A stretch of 64,000 nt of DNA. Source: Burkholderia sp. Ac-20365. Its GTDB lineage: Bacteria; Pseudomonadota; Gammaproteobacteria; Burkholderiales; Burkholderiaceae. The stretch's first letter is position 1. Each line of letters starts with the position of its first letter. The translations under genes were made by a program, and so were the position numbers. The stretch is taken from the NCBI RefSeq assembly GCF_017104715.1, contig NZ_JAAGPI010000009.1:240900-304899 (forward strand). The letters are read 5' to 3'. Positions 34,648-44,186 of this stretch are shown here, piece after piece. Under the pieces are notes generated by a model. The model was given only the letters and a program-made list of their open reading frames with translations, made no database searches and was not told the DNA's origin.

Positions 34648-35627
34648 GCGAGGATGCCGGGCCGACCGCTTCGTTCGAGGCGCCGTCAGCGGCCCGGCTG
34701 GGTGCGCTCGTCGATCCGGCTGTGCGCGACATCGCGTGGTTGCTGTTCAGTCCCGATCTGTTGCGCGCGCAACCGCCACGCGGCGTGCTCGCGACGCCGT
34801 TCGAATCGCCGGATGAAGCCGCTGCGGCGATGGACTGGCTGGAAGGCCAGGATGCGGATCCCGCCGAGTTGCATGACCATATCGCCGCGGCGCGCGTCAC
34901 GCGTCTGGGGCGTTACGCCGAGTGCCTGCTCGCATGGTTCCTGAAACAGGGTCCTGCGGCGCGCCTGATTGCGGCGAACGTGCCGCTGCGCCGCGCGGGC
35001 GTCACGCTGGGGGAGTGTGATTTCCTGGTGGAGACGAGAGCGGGCAGGCGGCTGCACTGGGAACTGGCCGTCAAATGTTTCCTGCACGCAGGCAATGGCC
35101 GGGGCGAACTGGCTGACTATGTTGGCCCGAATCTGCAGGATCGCTTCGATCTCAAACGCGCGCATCTGCTCGATCATCAACTGCCGCTAAGCGCCCGCGA
35201 AGAGTTTGCGTCGTTGGGACATCGCGGGCCGTGGGAGCCGCAGATGTTCGTCAAAGGCTGGCTGTTCTACCGCAATGGTGTCGCCGAACGCGATCCCGTC
35301 GAAATCGATCCGGCGCATGGACGCGGCTGGTGGTCGACGCGTGCCGACTGGCCGGAATTTTCCGGCCGTCATGCGGATGCGTGGATGCTGTTGCCGAGGC
35401 TCGAATGGCTCGCGCCGCGCGTGCGTGACGCACATCGCGCGGCGAGTTTCGTGACCGCGGATGCGCTCGCGCAGCAACTCGCGGGGCAGACAGGGCCGAC
35501 GATGGTGGCCGCGTTTGTCGAGCAGGGTGACGGCGTCTGGATCGAACGCTCGCGTGGCTTCATCGTTCCGGACGGCTGGCCCGAAAGGGCGCAGGCATTT
35601 GCCCGCGAGGCGGCACGCCCGTCATAG
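34644..35627 (+). CDS. DUF1853-family protein, possibly nuclease-like
   Basis: 327 residues, recognised as a DUF1853 protein. Conserved-looking segments are RDIAWLLFSPDLL, RLGRYAECLLAWFL, GECDFLVETRAGRRLHWELAVKCFL and PQMFVKGWLFYRNG. Glu93, Asp126, Glu140 and Lys144 are laid out much like a PD-(D/E)xK nuclease core, although the last pair is E-x3-K rather than E-x-K, so nuclease activity is only inferred. The function of the family is unknown to me. It is the last gene of tsaB-rimI-udg and overlaps udg by 4 bp, which suggests a link to DNA repair or simple co-expression. Confidence 0.82.
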   Translation: MSEDAGPTASFEAPSAARLGALVDPAVRDIAWLLFSPDLLRAQPPRGVLATPFESPDEAAAAMDWLEGQDADPAELHDHIAAARVTRLGRYAECLLAWFLKQGPAARLIAANVPLRRAGVTLGECDFLVETRAGRRLHWELAVKCFLHAGNGRGELADYVGPNLQDRFDLKRAHLLDHQLPLSAREEFASLGHRGPWEPQMFVKGWLFYRNGVAERDPVEIDPAHGRGWWSTRADWPEFSGRHADAWMLLPRLEWLAPRVRDAHRAASFVTADALAQQLAGQTGPTMVAAFVEQGDGVWIERSRGFIVPDGWPERAQAFAREAARPS

Positions 35628-35644
35628 CGAGGTGAGACGCTCGC

Positions 35645-36451
35645 TCACCACCACCGATAGAAATGATGCACTGGCCCGACGCCCTGACCGACGTCGAGCC
35701 GGTCGCTCTGTTCGAGCGCGCCCGTGAGCCAGATCTTCGCATCGGCGACGGCGCTTGCGAGGTCGTCGCGTTGCGGAATCAGCGCGGCAATCGCCGACGA
35801 CAGCGAGCAGCCCGTGCCGTGCGTATTCTTGACAGGCACGCGCGGTGCGGCGAGGCGCATCGTGCCGCTGTCCTGAATCAGCCAGTCGGGGCTGTCGGCG
35901 GCGGCGAGGTGGCCGCCTTTCATCAGCACCGCGCGCGCGCCCAGCTTGCGGAGCGCTTCGCCCTGATCGACCATCGCGGCTTCGTCGTTGGCGCTCGATG
36001 TACCGAGCAGCGCGGCCGCTTCCGGCAGATTCGGCGTCAGCAGATCGGCGAGCGGCAGCAGTTCGCTGCGCACGGCGTCGACGGCTTCGGGCGCGAGCAG
36101 CGCGTGATTGCTCTTCGAGATCATCACGGTATCGAGCACCACGTGCTGCGGCTTGTGACGGCGCAGCGCATCGGCGACGGCGCGCACGATACCCGCGTTG
36201 GCCAGCATGCCGATTTTCACGGCGTCGATGCGGATATCGTCGAACACGGCGTCCAGTTGCGCGGTAATGAAGCCGGGGTCAGGCGTGTGAATCGCCGTCA
36301 CGCCGCGTGTGTTCTGAGCCGTCAACGCGGTGATCACGCTCGCGCCGTACGCGCCGAGCGCCGAGAAAGCCTTGAGGTCGGCCTGAATGCCGGCGCCGCC
36401 GCCGGAATCGGAACCGGCGATCGTCAGGACGTTGGGAATCGGTCGGGTCAT
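35645..36451 (-). CDS. thiD: Hydroxymethylpyrimidine/phosphomethylpyrimidine kinase
   Basis: 268 residues, ribokinase-like fold. It phosphorylates HMP and then HMP-P in thiamine synthesis. VLTIAGSDSGGGAGIQADLKAFSALGAYG is the substrate-binding N-terminus; VKNTHGTGCSLSSAIAA is the anion-hole motif with the typical Cys. The ATG at 36451 begins the conserved region; the ORF extends upstream without support. It converges on the DUF1853 gene with an 17-bp gap. No other thiamine genes are nearby. Confidence 0.96.
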   Translation of the reverse strand: MTRPIPNVLTIAGSDSGGGAGIQADLKAFSALGAYGASVITALTAQNTRGVTAIHTPDPGFITAQLDAVFDDIRIDAVKIGMLANAGIVRAVADALRRHKPQHVVLDTVMISKSNHALLAPEAVDAVRSELLPLADLLTPNLPEAAALLGTSSANDEAAMVDQGEALRKLGARAVLMKGGHLAAADSPDWLIQDSGTMRLAAPRVPVKNTHGTGCSLSSAIAALIPQRDDLASAVADAKIWLTGALEQSDRLDVGQGVGPVHHFYRWW

Positions 36452-36530
36452 GAGAAAACCTGGAGAGCCTGGATAGCCTGAAAAGCAAAGGGCGCTTCGC
36501 GCGCCCAATAACGACGGGGAAGCCGCGGCG

Positions 36531-37838
36531 TCAGTGCCGCGCTTCGCCGATCAGCGAGACGGAATCGAACGCGCGCTGGTTCGCCTGATGGCGGCGCATC
36601 ACGAGCCACATCATCACGCACACGAAGGTGCCGAACAGCACGATCACGATCGCGACGGGCACGTCGAGCCACACGAGCACGGCGTACAGGCAGAGCATCA
36701 CGAGCACGGAGAGGTTTTCGTTGAAGTTCTGCACGGCGATCGAGTGACCCGCCGACAGCAGCACGTGCCCGCGATGCTGGAGCAGCGCATTCATCGGCAC
36801 GACGAAGAAGCCCGACAACGCGCCGACGACCATCAGGAAGATATAGGCAAAGATCAGATAGCCGGGGACGTGCATCCGGCCGTAATAGATGCCCCAATGC
36901 GATGGAAACAGATGTTTCGTATAGAAGGCCATCAGCATCACGGCGATGCCCATGATGATGCCGACGGGCAGCACGGAAAGCGACTTCTTCAGCGGCACGC
37001 GCGCGGCGGCGATCATCGCACCCGCCGCGACGCCCACGGCGACGACGGCCTGCAGGATCGCGCCTTCCGACAGCGACATGCCCAGCGACACTTCCGCCCA
37101 TTTCAGCACGATGAACTGCAGCGTGGCGCCTGCGCCCCAGAAGAGCGTCGTGACGGCGAGCGAGATCTGGCCGAGCTTGTCGTGCCACAGCACGACGAAG
37201 CAGTCGGCGAAATCGGTGATGAGCTTGATCGGGCCGTGTTCCTGACGCGGATAGCGGGCGCCCGTGTCGGGAATGCGCAGATTGAAGAGCGCGGCAACGA
37301 TGTAGATCAGGATGATGATCAGCATTGCCGCTTCGGCCGGCGTGTGAATCGCGGACGGCGTGTGCTTGATGACATGCGACGCGATATGCGGGCTGATCAG
37401 CGCGCCGCCGAGCACGGTGCCGAGAATGATCGAGCCGACGGTGGTGCCTTCGATCCAGCCGTTCGCGGCGACCAGCCGGTCAGGCGGCAGCAGCTCGGTG
37501 AGAATGCCGTATTTGGCGGGCGAATACGCGGCGGCTCCGAATCCGACGATGCCATAGGCCAGCAGCGGATGTGCGCCGAGCAGCATCGTGATACAGCCGA
37601 CCACCTTGATGGTATTGGTCACGAACATCACGCGGCCCTTCGGGCGGGAATCCGCGAAGGCGCCGACGAAGGCGGCCAGAACGACGTACGACAGCACAAA
37701 AAACAGCTTGAGCAGCGGCGTCATCCAGTTCGGGGCGTGAAGGTCTTTCAGCAGTGCAATAGCAGCGATCAGAAGCGCATTGTCGGCCAGCGAGGAAAAA
37801 AACTGCGCGGCCATGATGGTGTAAAAACCTTTTTTCAT
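36531..37838 (-). CDS. lplT: Lysophospholipid transporter LplT (MFS)
   Basis: 435 residues with about 12 membrane segments. The N-terminus MKKGFYTIMAAQFFSSLADNALLIAAIALL, SPAKYGILTELLPPDRLVAANGWIEGTTVGSIILG and GFFVVPMNALLQHRG are typical of LplT, which flips lysophosphatidylethanolamine across the inner membrane for re-acylation. The usual acyltransferase partner (aas) is not in this window. GAGGAAAG lies upstream of the chosen ATG at 37838, though at 15 nt. It is divergent from alr and upstream of thiD. Confidence 0.93.
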   Translation of the reverse strand: MKKGFYTIMAAQFFSSLADNALLIAAIALLKDLHAPNWMTPLLKLFFVLSYVVLAAFVGAFADSRPKGRVMFVTNTIKVVGCITMLLGAHPLLAYGIVGFGAAAYSPAKYGILTELLPPDRLVAANGWIEGTTVGSIILGTVLGGALISPHIASHVIKHTPSAIHTPAEAAMLIIILIYIVAALFNLRIPDTGARYPRQEHGPIKLITDFADCFVVLWHDKLGQISLAVTTLFWGAGATLQFIVLKWAEVSLGMSLSEGAILQAVVAVGVAAGAMIAAARVPLKKSLSVLPVGIIMGIAVMLMAFYTKHLFPSHWGIYYGRMHVPGYLIFAYIFLMVVGALSGFFVVPMNALLQHRGHVLLSAGHSIAVQNFNENLSVLVMLCLYAVLVWLDVPVAIVIVLFGTFVCVMMWLVMRRHQANQRAFDSVSLIGEARH

Positions 37839-38057
37839 CTGATGCGATGCTTTCCTCGCTGCGGTCTGTCCGCCCCGGCCGTGAGATGTGCGTCCGGGCT
37901 TATTCCGTTCGAAATGGGTTGTGCGCACGGCTTTATATCACGAAAATAGCCGAATCCCGACTAGCAGAATCCTTGATCGCATTGTCGCAGTTGCCTTCGG
38001 CGCGTTGCAAACGCACTGTAAGCTACTGATTCGACAATGTCTTTACGAAAATATCCC

Positions 38058-39128
38058 ATGCCGCGCCCAGTCTCAGCCACGATTCATACCGCCGCTCTCG
38101 CCAATAACCTCGCAGTTGCACGCCGTTATGCGCCGAAGTCCAAGATCTGGGCCGTCGTCAAGGCCAACGCCTACGGTCACGGGCTCGCGCGAGCGTTCCC
38201 GGGCCTGCGCGCAACCGACGGCTTCGGTTTGCTCGACCTCGAAGAAGCCGTGAAGTTGCGTGAATTGGGCTGGGCCGGCCCGATTTTGTTGCTCGAGGGC
38301 TTTTTCCGGCCCACGGACATCGACGTCATCGACCGCTACAGCCTCACTACAGCGGTGCATTCGGACGAACAGTTGCGCATGCTGGAAATGGCCCGTCTGT
38401 CCAAGCCCGTCAATATCCAGCTGAAAATGAACAGCGGCATGAACCGGCTCGGCTACACGCCGGAGAAGTTCCGTGCCGCGTGGGAGCGCGCGCGGGCCTG
38501 CCAGGGCATCGGCCAGATCACGTTGATGACCCATTTCTCGGATGCCGACAGCGAGCGCGGCATTGCGTACCAGATGGAAGCATTCGAGCGCGGCGCGCAG
38601 GGCATCGCAGGCGCGCGCAGCCTTGCCAATTCTGCTGCCACACTCTGGTGTCCGGAAGCGCATTTCGACTGGGTGCGGCCGGGCGTGATGCTGTACGGCG
38701 CGTCGCCGTCGGGCGTGAGCTCGGCGATCAAGGACACGGGCCTGCAGCCCGCCATGACGCTCGCTTCGGAACTCATCGCCGTCCAGACGCTAACCAAAGG
38801 CAACACGATCGGCTATGGCTCGACTTTTACCGTGCGCGAAGGCATGCGCATCGGCGTGGTCGCATGCGGCTATGCGGACGGGTACCCGCGTGTTGCACCC
38901 GAAGGCACGCCCGTGATCGTCGACGGTATTCGCACGCGGATCGTCGGGCGGGTATCGATGGACATGATCACCGTCGATCTCACGCCGTGTCCGTCTGCGA
39001 ACGTTGGCTCGCGCGTCGAACTATGGGGCGCGCAATTGCCCATCGACGACGTCGCGCAGTCGTGCGGCACGATCGGCTACGAGTTGATGTGCGCCGTCGC
39101 GCCGCGCGTGCCCGTGCGCGCCGAATGA
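38058..39128 (+). CDS. alr: Alanine racemase
   Basis: 356 residues. It makes D-alanine for peptidoglycan with pyridoxal phosphate. The PLP lysine is Lys35 in WAVVKANAYGHG. Substrate-side segments are MNSGMNRLGYTP, MTHFSDAD, RPGVMLYGASP and GYGSTFTVREGMRIGVVACGYADGYPR, followed by GRVSMDMITVDL. The second ATG (38058) is chosen because it begins the conserved MPRPVSATIH and gives the family length; the one at 38037 is possible. Neither has a good ribosome site. radA follows after about 35 bp. Confidence 0.96.
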   Translation: MPRPVSATIHTAALANNLAVARRYAPKSKIWAVVKANAYGHGLARAFPGLRATDGFGLLDLEEAVKLRELGWAGPILLLEGFFRPTDIDVIDRYSLTTAVHSDEQLRMLEMARLSKPVNIQLKMNSGMNRLGYTPEKFRAAWERARACQGIGQITLMTHFSDADSERGIAYQMEAFERGAQGIAGARSLANSAATLWCPEAHFDWVRPGVMLYGASPSGVSSAIKDTGLQPAMTLASELIAVQTLTKGNTIGYGSTFTVREGMRIGVVACGYADGYPRVAPEGTPVIVDGIRTRIVGRVSMDMITVDLTPCPSANVGSRVELWGAQLPIDDVAQSCGTIGYELMCAVAPRVPVRAE

Positions 39129-39163
39129 CCGACACCAAAAACAACGACGCGTGACGAAACAAG

Positions 39164-40540
39164 TTGGCTAAACAGAAAACGATGTACACCTGCACGGAAT
39201 GTGGCGGGCAGGCGCCGAAGTGGCAGGGCCAGTGCCCTGCGTGTCATGCGTGGAATACGCTCGTCGAATCGGTTGCGGAGTCACCATCCGCGCACCGCTT
39301 TCAGGCGCTCGCGAAGAGCCAGCCGGTGCAGCGGCTCGCCGAGATTCAGGCATCGGACGTGCCGCGTTTTTCGACCGGCGTGGGCGAGTTCGATCGCGTG
39401 CTGGGTGGCGGCCTGGTGCCGGGCGGCGTCGTGCTGATCGGGGGTGACCCCGGCATCGGCAAATCGACGCTGTTGCTGCAGTCACTCGCGGAGATCGCGA
39501 GCGAGCGACGCGCGCTCTATGTGAGCGGTGAAGAATCGGCGGCGCAGATTGCGTTGCGCGCGCAACGGTTGTCGCTGCTCGAGCCGGGTTCGCATGCAAC
39601 GGATCTGCAACTGCTCGCTGAAATCCAGCTGGAGAAAATCCAGGCGACGATCGCCGAAGAAAAGCCTGACGTCGCGGTGATCGATTCGATCCAGACCATC
39701 TATTCGGAAGCGTTGACGTCCGCGCCGGGATCGGTGGCGCAGGTGCGCGAATGCGCGGCGCAACTGACGCGCGTGGCCAAGCAGTCGGGCACGGCCATCA
39801 TCATGGTCGGCCACGTGACGAAAGAGGGCGCGCTCGCCGGTCCGCGCGTGCTCGAACACATCGTCGATACCGTGCTGTATTTCGAAGGCGATACGCACTC
39901 TTCGTTCCGGCTGGTGCGCGCGTTCAAGAACCGCTTTGGCGCCGTCAACGAGCTGGGCGTGTTCGCGATGACGGAACGCGGCTTGCGCGGCGTCGCGAAT
40001 CCGTCGGCGCTGTTCCTGTCGCAGCATGAGCAGATCGTGCCCGGCTCGTGCGTGCTGGTCACTCAGGAGGGCACGCGGCCGCTGCTGGTCGAAGTGCAGG
40101 CGCTTGTTGACGCTGCGAACGTGCCGAATCCGAGGCGTCTGGCGGTCGGTCTCGAACAGAACCGGCTTGCAATGCTGCTGGCAGTGCTGCACAAGCACGC
40201 GGGTATCGCGTGTTTCGATCAGGACGTGTTCCTGAACGCAGTGGGCGGGGTGAAAATCACCGAGCCCGCCGCCGACCTCGCCGTGCTGCTCGCGATTCAT
40301 TCGTCGATGCGTAATAAGGCCCTGCCGAAGGGCCTGATCGTATTCGGCGAAGTGGGCCTGGCGGGTGAAATCCGTCCGTCGCCGCGCGGCCAGGAACGTC
40401 TGAAGGAAGCCGCAAAACTGGGCTTTTCGGTTGCGCTGATTCCGAAGGCGAACGCACCAAAGCAGCCCATCGACGGATTGCAGGTGATCGCGGTGGACCG
40501 GCTCGAGCAGGCGATCGACCGTATCCGTACGCTCGAATAA
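39164..40540 (+). CDS. radA: DNA repair protein RadA
   Basis: 458 residues. RadA is a RecA-like branch-migration helicase in recombinational repair. The N-terminal zinc finger is Cys10-x2-Cys13...Cys24-x2-Cys27. The ATPase core has Walker A GGDPGIGKST, the RadA-specific KNRFG motif (FKNRFGAVNELG) and a C-terminal Lon-like domain (FLNAVGGVKITEPAADLAVLLAIHSS, FGEVGLAGEIRP). The start is a TTG at 39164, giving MAKQKTMYTC; ATG at 39182 would cut close to the zinc finger. It lies directly behind alr on the same strand. Confidence 0.97.
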   Translation: MAKQKTMYTCTECGGQAPKWQGQCPACHAWNTLVESVAESPSAHRFQALAKSQPVQRLAEIQASDVPRFSTGVGEFDRVLGGGLVPGGVVLIGGDPGIGKSTLLLQSLAEIASERRALYVSGEESAAQIALRAQRLSLLEPGSHATDLQLLAEIQLEKIQATIAEEKPDVAVIDSIQTIYSEALTSAPGSVAQVRECAAQLTRVAKQSGTAIIMVGHVTKEGALAGPRVLEHIVDTVLYFEGDTHSSFRLVRAFKNRFGAVNELGVFAMTERGLRGVANPSALFLSQHEQIVPGSCVLVTQEGTRPLLVEVQALVDAANVPNPRRLAVGLEQNRLAMLLAVLHKHAGIACFDQDVFLNAVGGVKITEPAADLAVLLAIHSSMRNKALPKGLIVFGEVGLAGEIRPSPRGQERLKEAAKLGFSVALIPKANAPKQPIDGLQVIAVDRLEQAIDRIRTLE

Positions 40541-40652
40541 CCTCTTCGGACAGCGGCGGATTGAGTGGGCTTTCTGGCGTAATCCGCTGTAAATTTCTGC
40601 GGCCCGTCTGTAACCTAGGCGACTTTCGTTTTCCCTATCCTCGTGAAATGGA

Positions 40653-40943
40653 ATGTCACGAGTGGAAAAGGAAGACGTCTTGAAACAGTCTCATGAATCC
40701 TCGGGCGAGCTTCTCTCGAATCTGCGCGGCTGCCGCGTCTCCCCGCCCATTCAGGGGCCGTGGGGCGGCGGCTGCCGGATCGTCGAATGGATTGACACGA
40801 CCGGGCAGATTTCGCGGCGCGTCGTAGCGGAAAACGTCACGGCCGACGAAGTGCGGGCGACGATCCGGCACCATGTGGAAGGCCGCAAGCACCGGCTGAT
40901 CGACGACGAGCGCGAGCCACGGCAGACGTTGCCGCGGCGTTGA
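40653..40943 (+). CDS. Small DUF2866-like protein
   Basis: 96 residues. It resembles the Burkholderiales DUF2866 family as I remember it: LRGCRVSPPIQGPWGGGCRIVEWID followed by RRVVAENVTADEVRATIRHHVEG. No known function. Cytoplasmic, with no signal peptide or membrane segment. The start is open to question: the ATG at 40653 has no ribosome site, whereas a TTG at 40680 has AAGGAAG about 8 nt upstream and would give 87 residues. It stands about 110 bp behind radA and converges on the CoA-transferase gene. Confidence 0.75.
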   Translation: MSRVEKEDVLKQSHESSGELLSNLRGCRVSPPIQGPWGGGCRIVEWIDTTGQISRRVVAENVTADEVRATIRHHVEGRKHRLIDDEREPRQTLPRR

Positions 40944-40965
40944 AGCGAGCTGTGACGCTCCCGAT

Positions 40966-42051
40966 CTATACCTGGCGCGTCTGCTCAGATTCCCCTTCGC
41001 TCGCGTGTTGCGCCATCAGCGCCTCACGCACGGCCAGATTGAACAGCGGATGCTGGGCCGCTTCCGCCGGCGTCAACACGGGCGAGACGCAGCAATCCAG
41101 CGGTACGAGCAGCATGCCCCATTCGTCGATCGATCGCGTCGCAATCAACTCGGCCATATCCTTGATCAGTTGCACCGCATCCGGCCCGGCGATCGCCTGG
41201 CCCAGGCTCCAGTGGCGCGTCGCCCAGTCGGGCCGCTCTAACGCCATGCACAGCGTTTCCCAGAATTTGAGTTCGAGCGCGCCAACCGCGAGCCACCGCC
41301 CATCGAGCGTCCGATACAGGTTGTAGCAGGGGACGCCTCCGTTCAGCAGGCCGCTCCCCGCGACGGGCGGCATGCCGTCATTGGCGAGCGCGACCTGCGC
41401 GACGACATTGTTCGCGTAGGTGCAATGCGCCATCGATACATCGACAAAACGCCCATCGCCGCCGCGCGCCACGGCCCATAACGCGGCGAGTATCTGATTC
41501 ACGGCAGACAAGGCGCCGCCAAGCAGGTCCGCAATCTGGAAGTTGGGCAGAATCGGCGTGCCGTCGCGCGCAGCCAGTTGATCCAGCACGCCCGCATAGC
41601 CGATGTAGTTCAGATCGTGCCCGGCCAGTAGCGCGAACGGTCCGTCCGCCCCGTATCCCGAGATCGCGCAGTAAACCAGCTTCGGATTGATCACGCGTAG
41701 CACGTCGTAGCCGACGCCCAGCCGGTCCATCACGCCAGGCCGGAAGCTTTCGATCAGTACGTCCGCTTCACGCGCGAGCGCCATCAGCACCGTGCGTCCG
41801 CCTTCGGATTTCAGATCGAGCCGCGTTTCGCGCTTCCCGCGATTGACCAGCCGGTAGAACGCGCCGGGCCGTCCCGCCACGCGGTCGCTGCTGCTTTGCA
41901 TCATCGTGCGCGTGGCGTCGCCGGCGCCGGGCGCCTCGATCTTCAACACGTCGGCGCCCATTTCCGCGAGCCTCAGCGTCGCGACGGGGCCGGGCAACAG
42001 GCGCGTCAGATCGAGCACGCGCAAGCCCTTCAGTGCGGCGGTAGACGACAA
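40966..42051 (-). CDS. CaiB/BaiF family CoA-transferase
   Basis: About 361 residues, a family III CoA-transferase or alpha-methylacyl-CoA racemase. Segments GLRVLDLTRLLPGPVATLRLAEMGADVLKIE, RGKRETRLDLKSEGGR, DVLIESFRPGVMDRLG and ADLLGGALSAVNQILAAL (with the expected catalytic Asp) support it. The substrate is unknown. The TTG at 42051 is preferred because GGAGGG lies 7 nt before it; the ATG at 42066 overlaps that same ribosome site and would add five residues. Its nearest neighbour on the same strand is the ABC-F gene, about 70 bp upstream. Confidence 0.9.
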   Translation of the reverse strand: MSSTAALKGLRVLDLTRLLPGPVATLRLAEMGADVLKIEAPGAGDATRTMMQSSSDRVAGRPGAFYRLVNRGKRETRLDLKSEGGRTVLMALAREADVLIESFRPGVMDRLGVGYDVLRVINPKLVYCAISGYGADGPFALLAGHDLNYIGYAGVLDQLAARDGTPILPNFQIADLLGGALSAVNQILAALWAVARGGDGRFVDVSMAHCTYANNVVAQVALANDGMPPVAGSGLLNGGVPCYNLYRTLDGRWLAVGALELKFWETLCMALERPDWATRHWSLGQAIAGPDAVQLIKDMAELIATRSIDEWGMLLVPLDCCVSPVLTPAEAAQHPLFNLAVREALMAQHASEGESEQTRQV

Positions 42052-42123
42052 TGCGCAGCCCTCCATCGATTGCTGGCGCGGCCTCGATTCCCTGACTGTG
42101 CCTTCGCGGTGGCGAAGGGGCCG

Positions 42124-44061
42124 TTAGCCGATTTGTTCGAGTTCCTCGTGCGCTTCGAGCCAGTCGGCTTCGAGCGTTTCGAGTCGTGCGTTGACATCTG
42201 CCTGACGGCGGATCGCTTCCGTCAACTTCGTTTTCTGCTCGGCGGCGTAGCTGGCGGGATCGGCGACGAACGCATCGAGCGTCGCCTTTTCCCCGTTCAA
42301 CGCATCCATTTCCTTTTCGATCTTCGCGATACGGTTCTGCAACGGCTTCTTCAGGTGCGCGAGTTTCTGGCGCGTTTCCGCTTCCAGACGGCGCTGTTCC
42401 TTGCGATTCACCGACGCGTCCGCGCCGTTTGCACTCGCGGCCGATGCATCTGCCTTCAGCGCCGCGCGCTGCTCGGCCGCATGTTGCAGCAGCCAGTCGC
42501 GATAGTCGTCGAGATCGCCGTCGAACGGCTGCAACTTGTGCTTCGCGACGAGCATAAACTGGTCCGTGGTCGCGCGCAGCAGGTGGCGATCGTGCGACAC
42601 CAGGATCAGTGTGCCTTCGAACTGCGCGAGCGCCATGGTCAGCGCGTGGCGCGTTTCAAGGTCCAGGTGGTTGGTCGGTTCGTCGAGCAGCAGCAGGTTC
42701 GGCTTCTGCCAGATGATCAGCGCGAGCGCGAGGCGCGCCTTTTCACCGCCGGAGAAGGGCGCGATGGCGGCGGTGGCCATGTCGCCGGAGAAGTTGAAGC
42801 TGCCGAGGAAGTCACGCAGTTCCTGCTCGCGGGTGTCGGGCGCGAGGCGTGCGAGATGTTGCAGCGGCGAATCGTCGGGCCGCAGCGTTTCCAGCTGATG
42901 CTGCGCGAAGTAACCGATCTGCAGGCCCTTGCCCTGACGCACGTGGCCACCGAGTGCTTCGAGCGTGCCTGCGAGCGTCTTGATGAGCGTCGATTTGCCC
43001 TGGCCGTTCGCGCCGAGCAGACCGATGCGCTGCCCGTTCTGGATAGACAGTGCGACACGATCGACAATCGGAATCTCGCTGCCGTCTTCAGCGTGATACC
43101 CGCAGCGCACGTCTTCCATCACCATCATCGGATTCGGCGCGGAGTCGGGCGTACGGAACTCGAACGTGAACGGCGATGCGATATGCGCGGGCGCGATCAA
43201 TTCCATTTTTTCGAGTGCTTTCATGCGGCTTTGCGCCTGACGTGCCTTTGTCGCCTGTGCCTTGAAGCGGTCGACGAAGCTCTGCAGATGCTCGATGGTC
43301 TTGCGCTGCTTCTCGTAGGCGCTCTGCTGCAGCGCCAGTTGCTGCGCGCGCAGCACTTCGAACTGCGAGTAGTTGCCGCCGTACCGTTTGATCTGCTGGT
43401 TCTCGAGATGCAGCGTAACATTGCAGACCGAGTCGAGAAATTCGCGGTCGTGCGAGATCACGACGAGCGTGCCGGGATAGCGATGCAGCCAGTCTTCGAG
43501 CCAGACGATGGCGTCGAGATCCAGGTGGTTGGTCGGTTCGTCGAGCAGCAGCAGGTCGGAGCGGCACATCAGCGCTTGCGCGAGATTCAGGCGCATGCGC
43601 CAGCCGCCCGAGAAGCTGCCGACGCTTGCGCGCGTCTGGTCGAGCGTGAAGCCCAGGCCGAGCAGCAGCGCTTCGGCCCGTGCGGGCGCCGTGTACCCGT
43701 CGGCGTCGGCGAACGAGGCGTGTGCTTCGGCTTCGGCTGCGCCGTCGTGCGCGGCGGAGGCGGACGCGATGCGCGCTTCGATCGCGCGCAAGGCGGCGTC
43801 GCCGTCGAGCGTGTACTCGAGCGCGGTTTTATCGACGGCGGGCGTTTCCTGCGCGACGTGCGCGATCTGCCACGACGGCGGCATCGAGACGTCGCCGCCG
43901 TCGGCGTGCAGTTCGCCGAGCAGCACGGAGAACAGCGTCGATTTGCCCGCGCCGTTGGCGCCCACGAGGCCGGCCTTCTCGCCGGGGTTGAGCGTAAACG
44001 TGGTCTGTTCGAAGAGCGGCTTCGTGCCGCGCGCGAGACTGAACTGGTTGAAGCGGATCAC
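42124..44061 (-). CDS. ABC-F family ATPase (YheS-like)
   Basis: 645 residues with two ABC cassettes and no membrane segment. Walker A motifs are GANGAGKST and GANGQGKST; signatures SFSGGWRMR and PFSGGEKAR; Walker B LLLLDEPTNHLDL twice. The interdomain linker (QQSAYEKQRKTIEHLQSFVDRFKAQATKARQAQSRMKALEKM) is the charged P-site tRNA-interaction arm of ABC-F proteins. A C-terminal coiled coil (about 560-640) is present. ABC-F proteins act on stalled or initiating ribosomes rather than transport. It most resembles YheS among the subfamilies. Confidence 0.93.
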   Translation of the reverse strand: MIRFNQFSLARGTKPLFEQTTFTLNPGEKAGLVGANGAGKSTLFSVLLGELHADGGDVSMPPSWQIAHVAQETPAVDKTALEYTLDGDAALRAIEARIASASAAHDGAAEAEAHASFADADGYTAPARAEALLLGLGFTLDQTRASVGSFSGGWRMRLNLAQALMCRSDLLLLDEPTNHLDLDAIVWLEDWLHRYPGTLVVISHDREFLDSVCNVTLHLENQQIKRYGGNYSQFEVLRAQQLALQQSAYEKQRKTIEHLQSFVDRFKAQATKARQAQSRMKALEKMELIAPAHIASPFTFEFRTPDSAPNPMMVMEDVRCGYHAEDGSEIPIVDRVALSIQNGQRIGLLGANGQGKSTLIKTLAGTLEALGGHVRQGKGLQIGYFAQHQLETLRPDDSPLQHLARLAPDTREQELRDFLGSFNFSGDMATAAIAPFSGGEKARLALALIIWQKPNLLLLDEPTNHLDLETRHALTMALAQFEGTLILVSHDRHLLRATTDQFMLVAKHKLQPFDGDLDDYRDWLLQHAAEQRAALKADASAASANGADASVNRKEQRRLEAETRQKLAHLKKPLQNRIAKIEKEMDALNGEKATLDAFVADPASYAAEQKTKLTEAIRRQADVNARLETLEADWLEAHEELEQIG

Positions 44062-44186
44062 AGCAGGGCCGGCTTGAAGAAAAACGCTATTTTAGACTGC
44101 GCGGGCACGCTCGGGCATTGGCCGGTCGGCCAGGTGGCGCGGGGCAGCAAAAAACCTACACTAACGACAATCATGGAGGGCAACAC

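Noticed and set aside
39125..39154. Nine-codon ORF (MTDTKNNDA) overlapping the alr stop before radA
   Set aside because: Too short to judge, with no ribosome site of its own; most likely chance within the gap.
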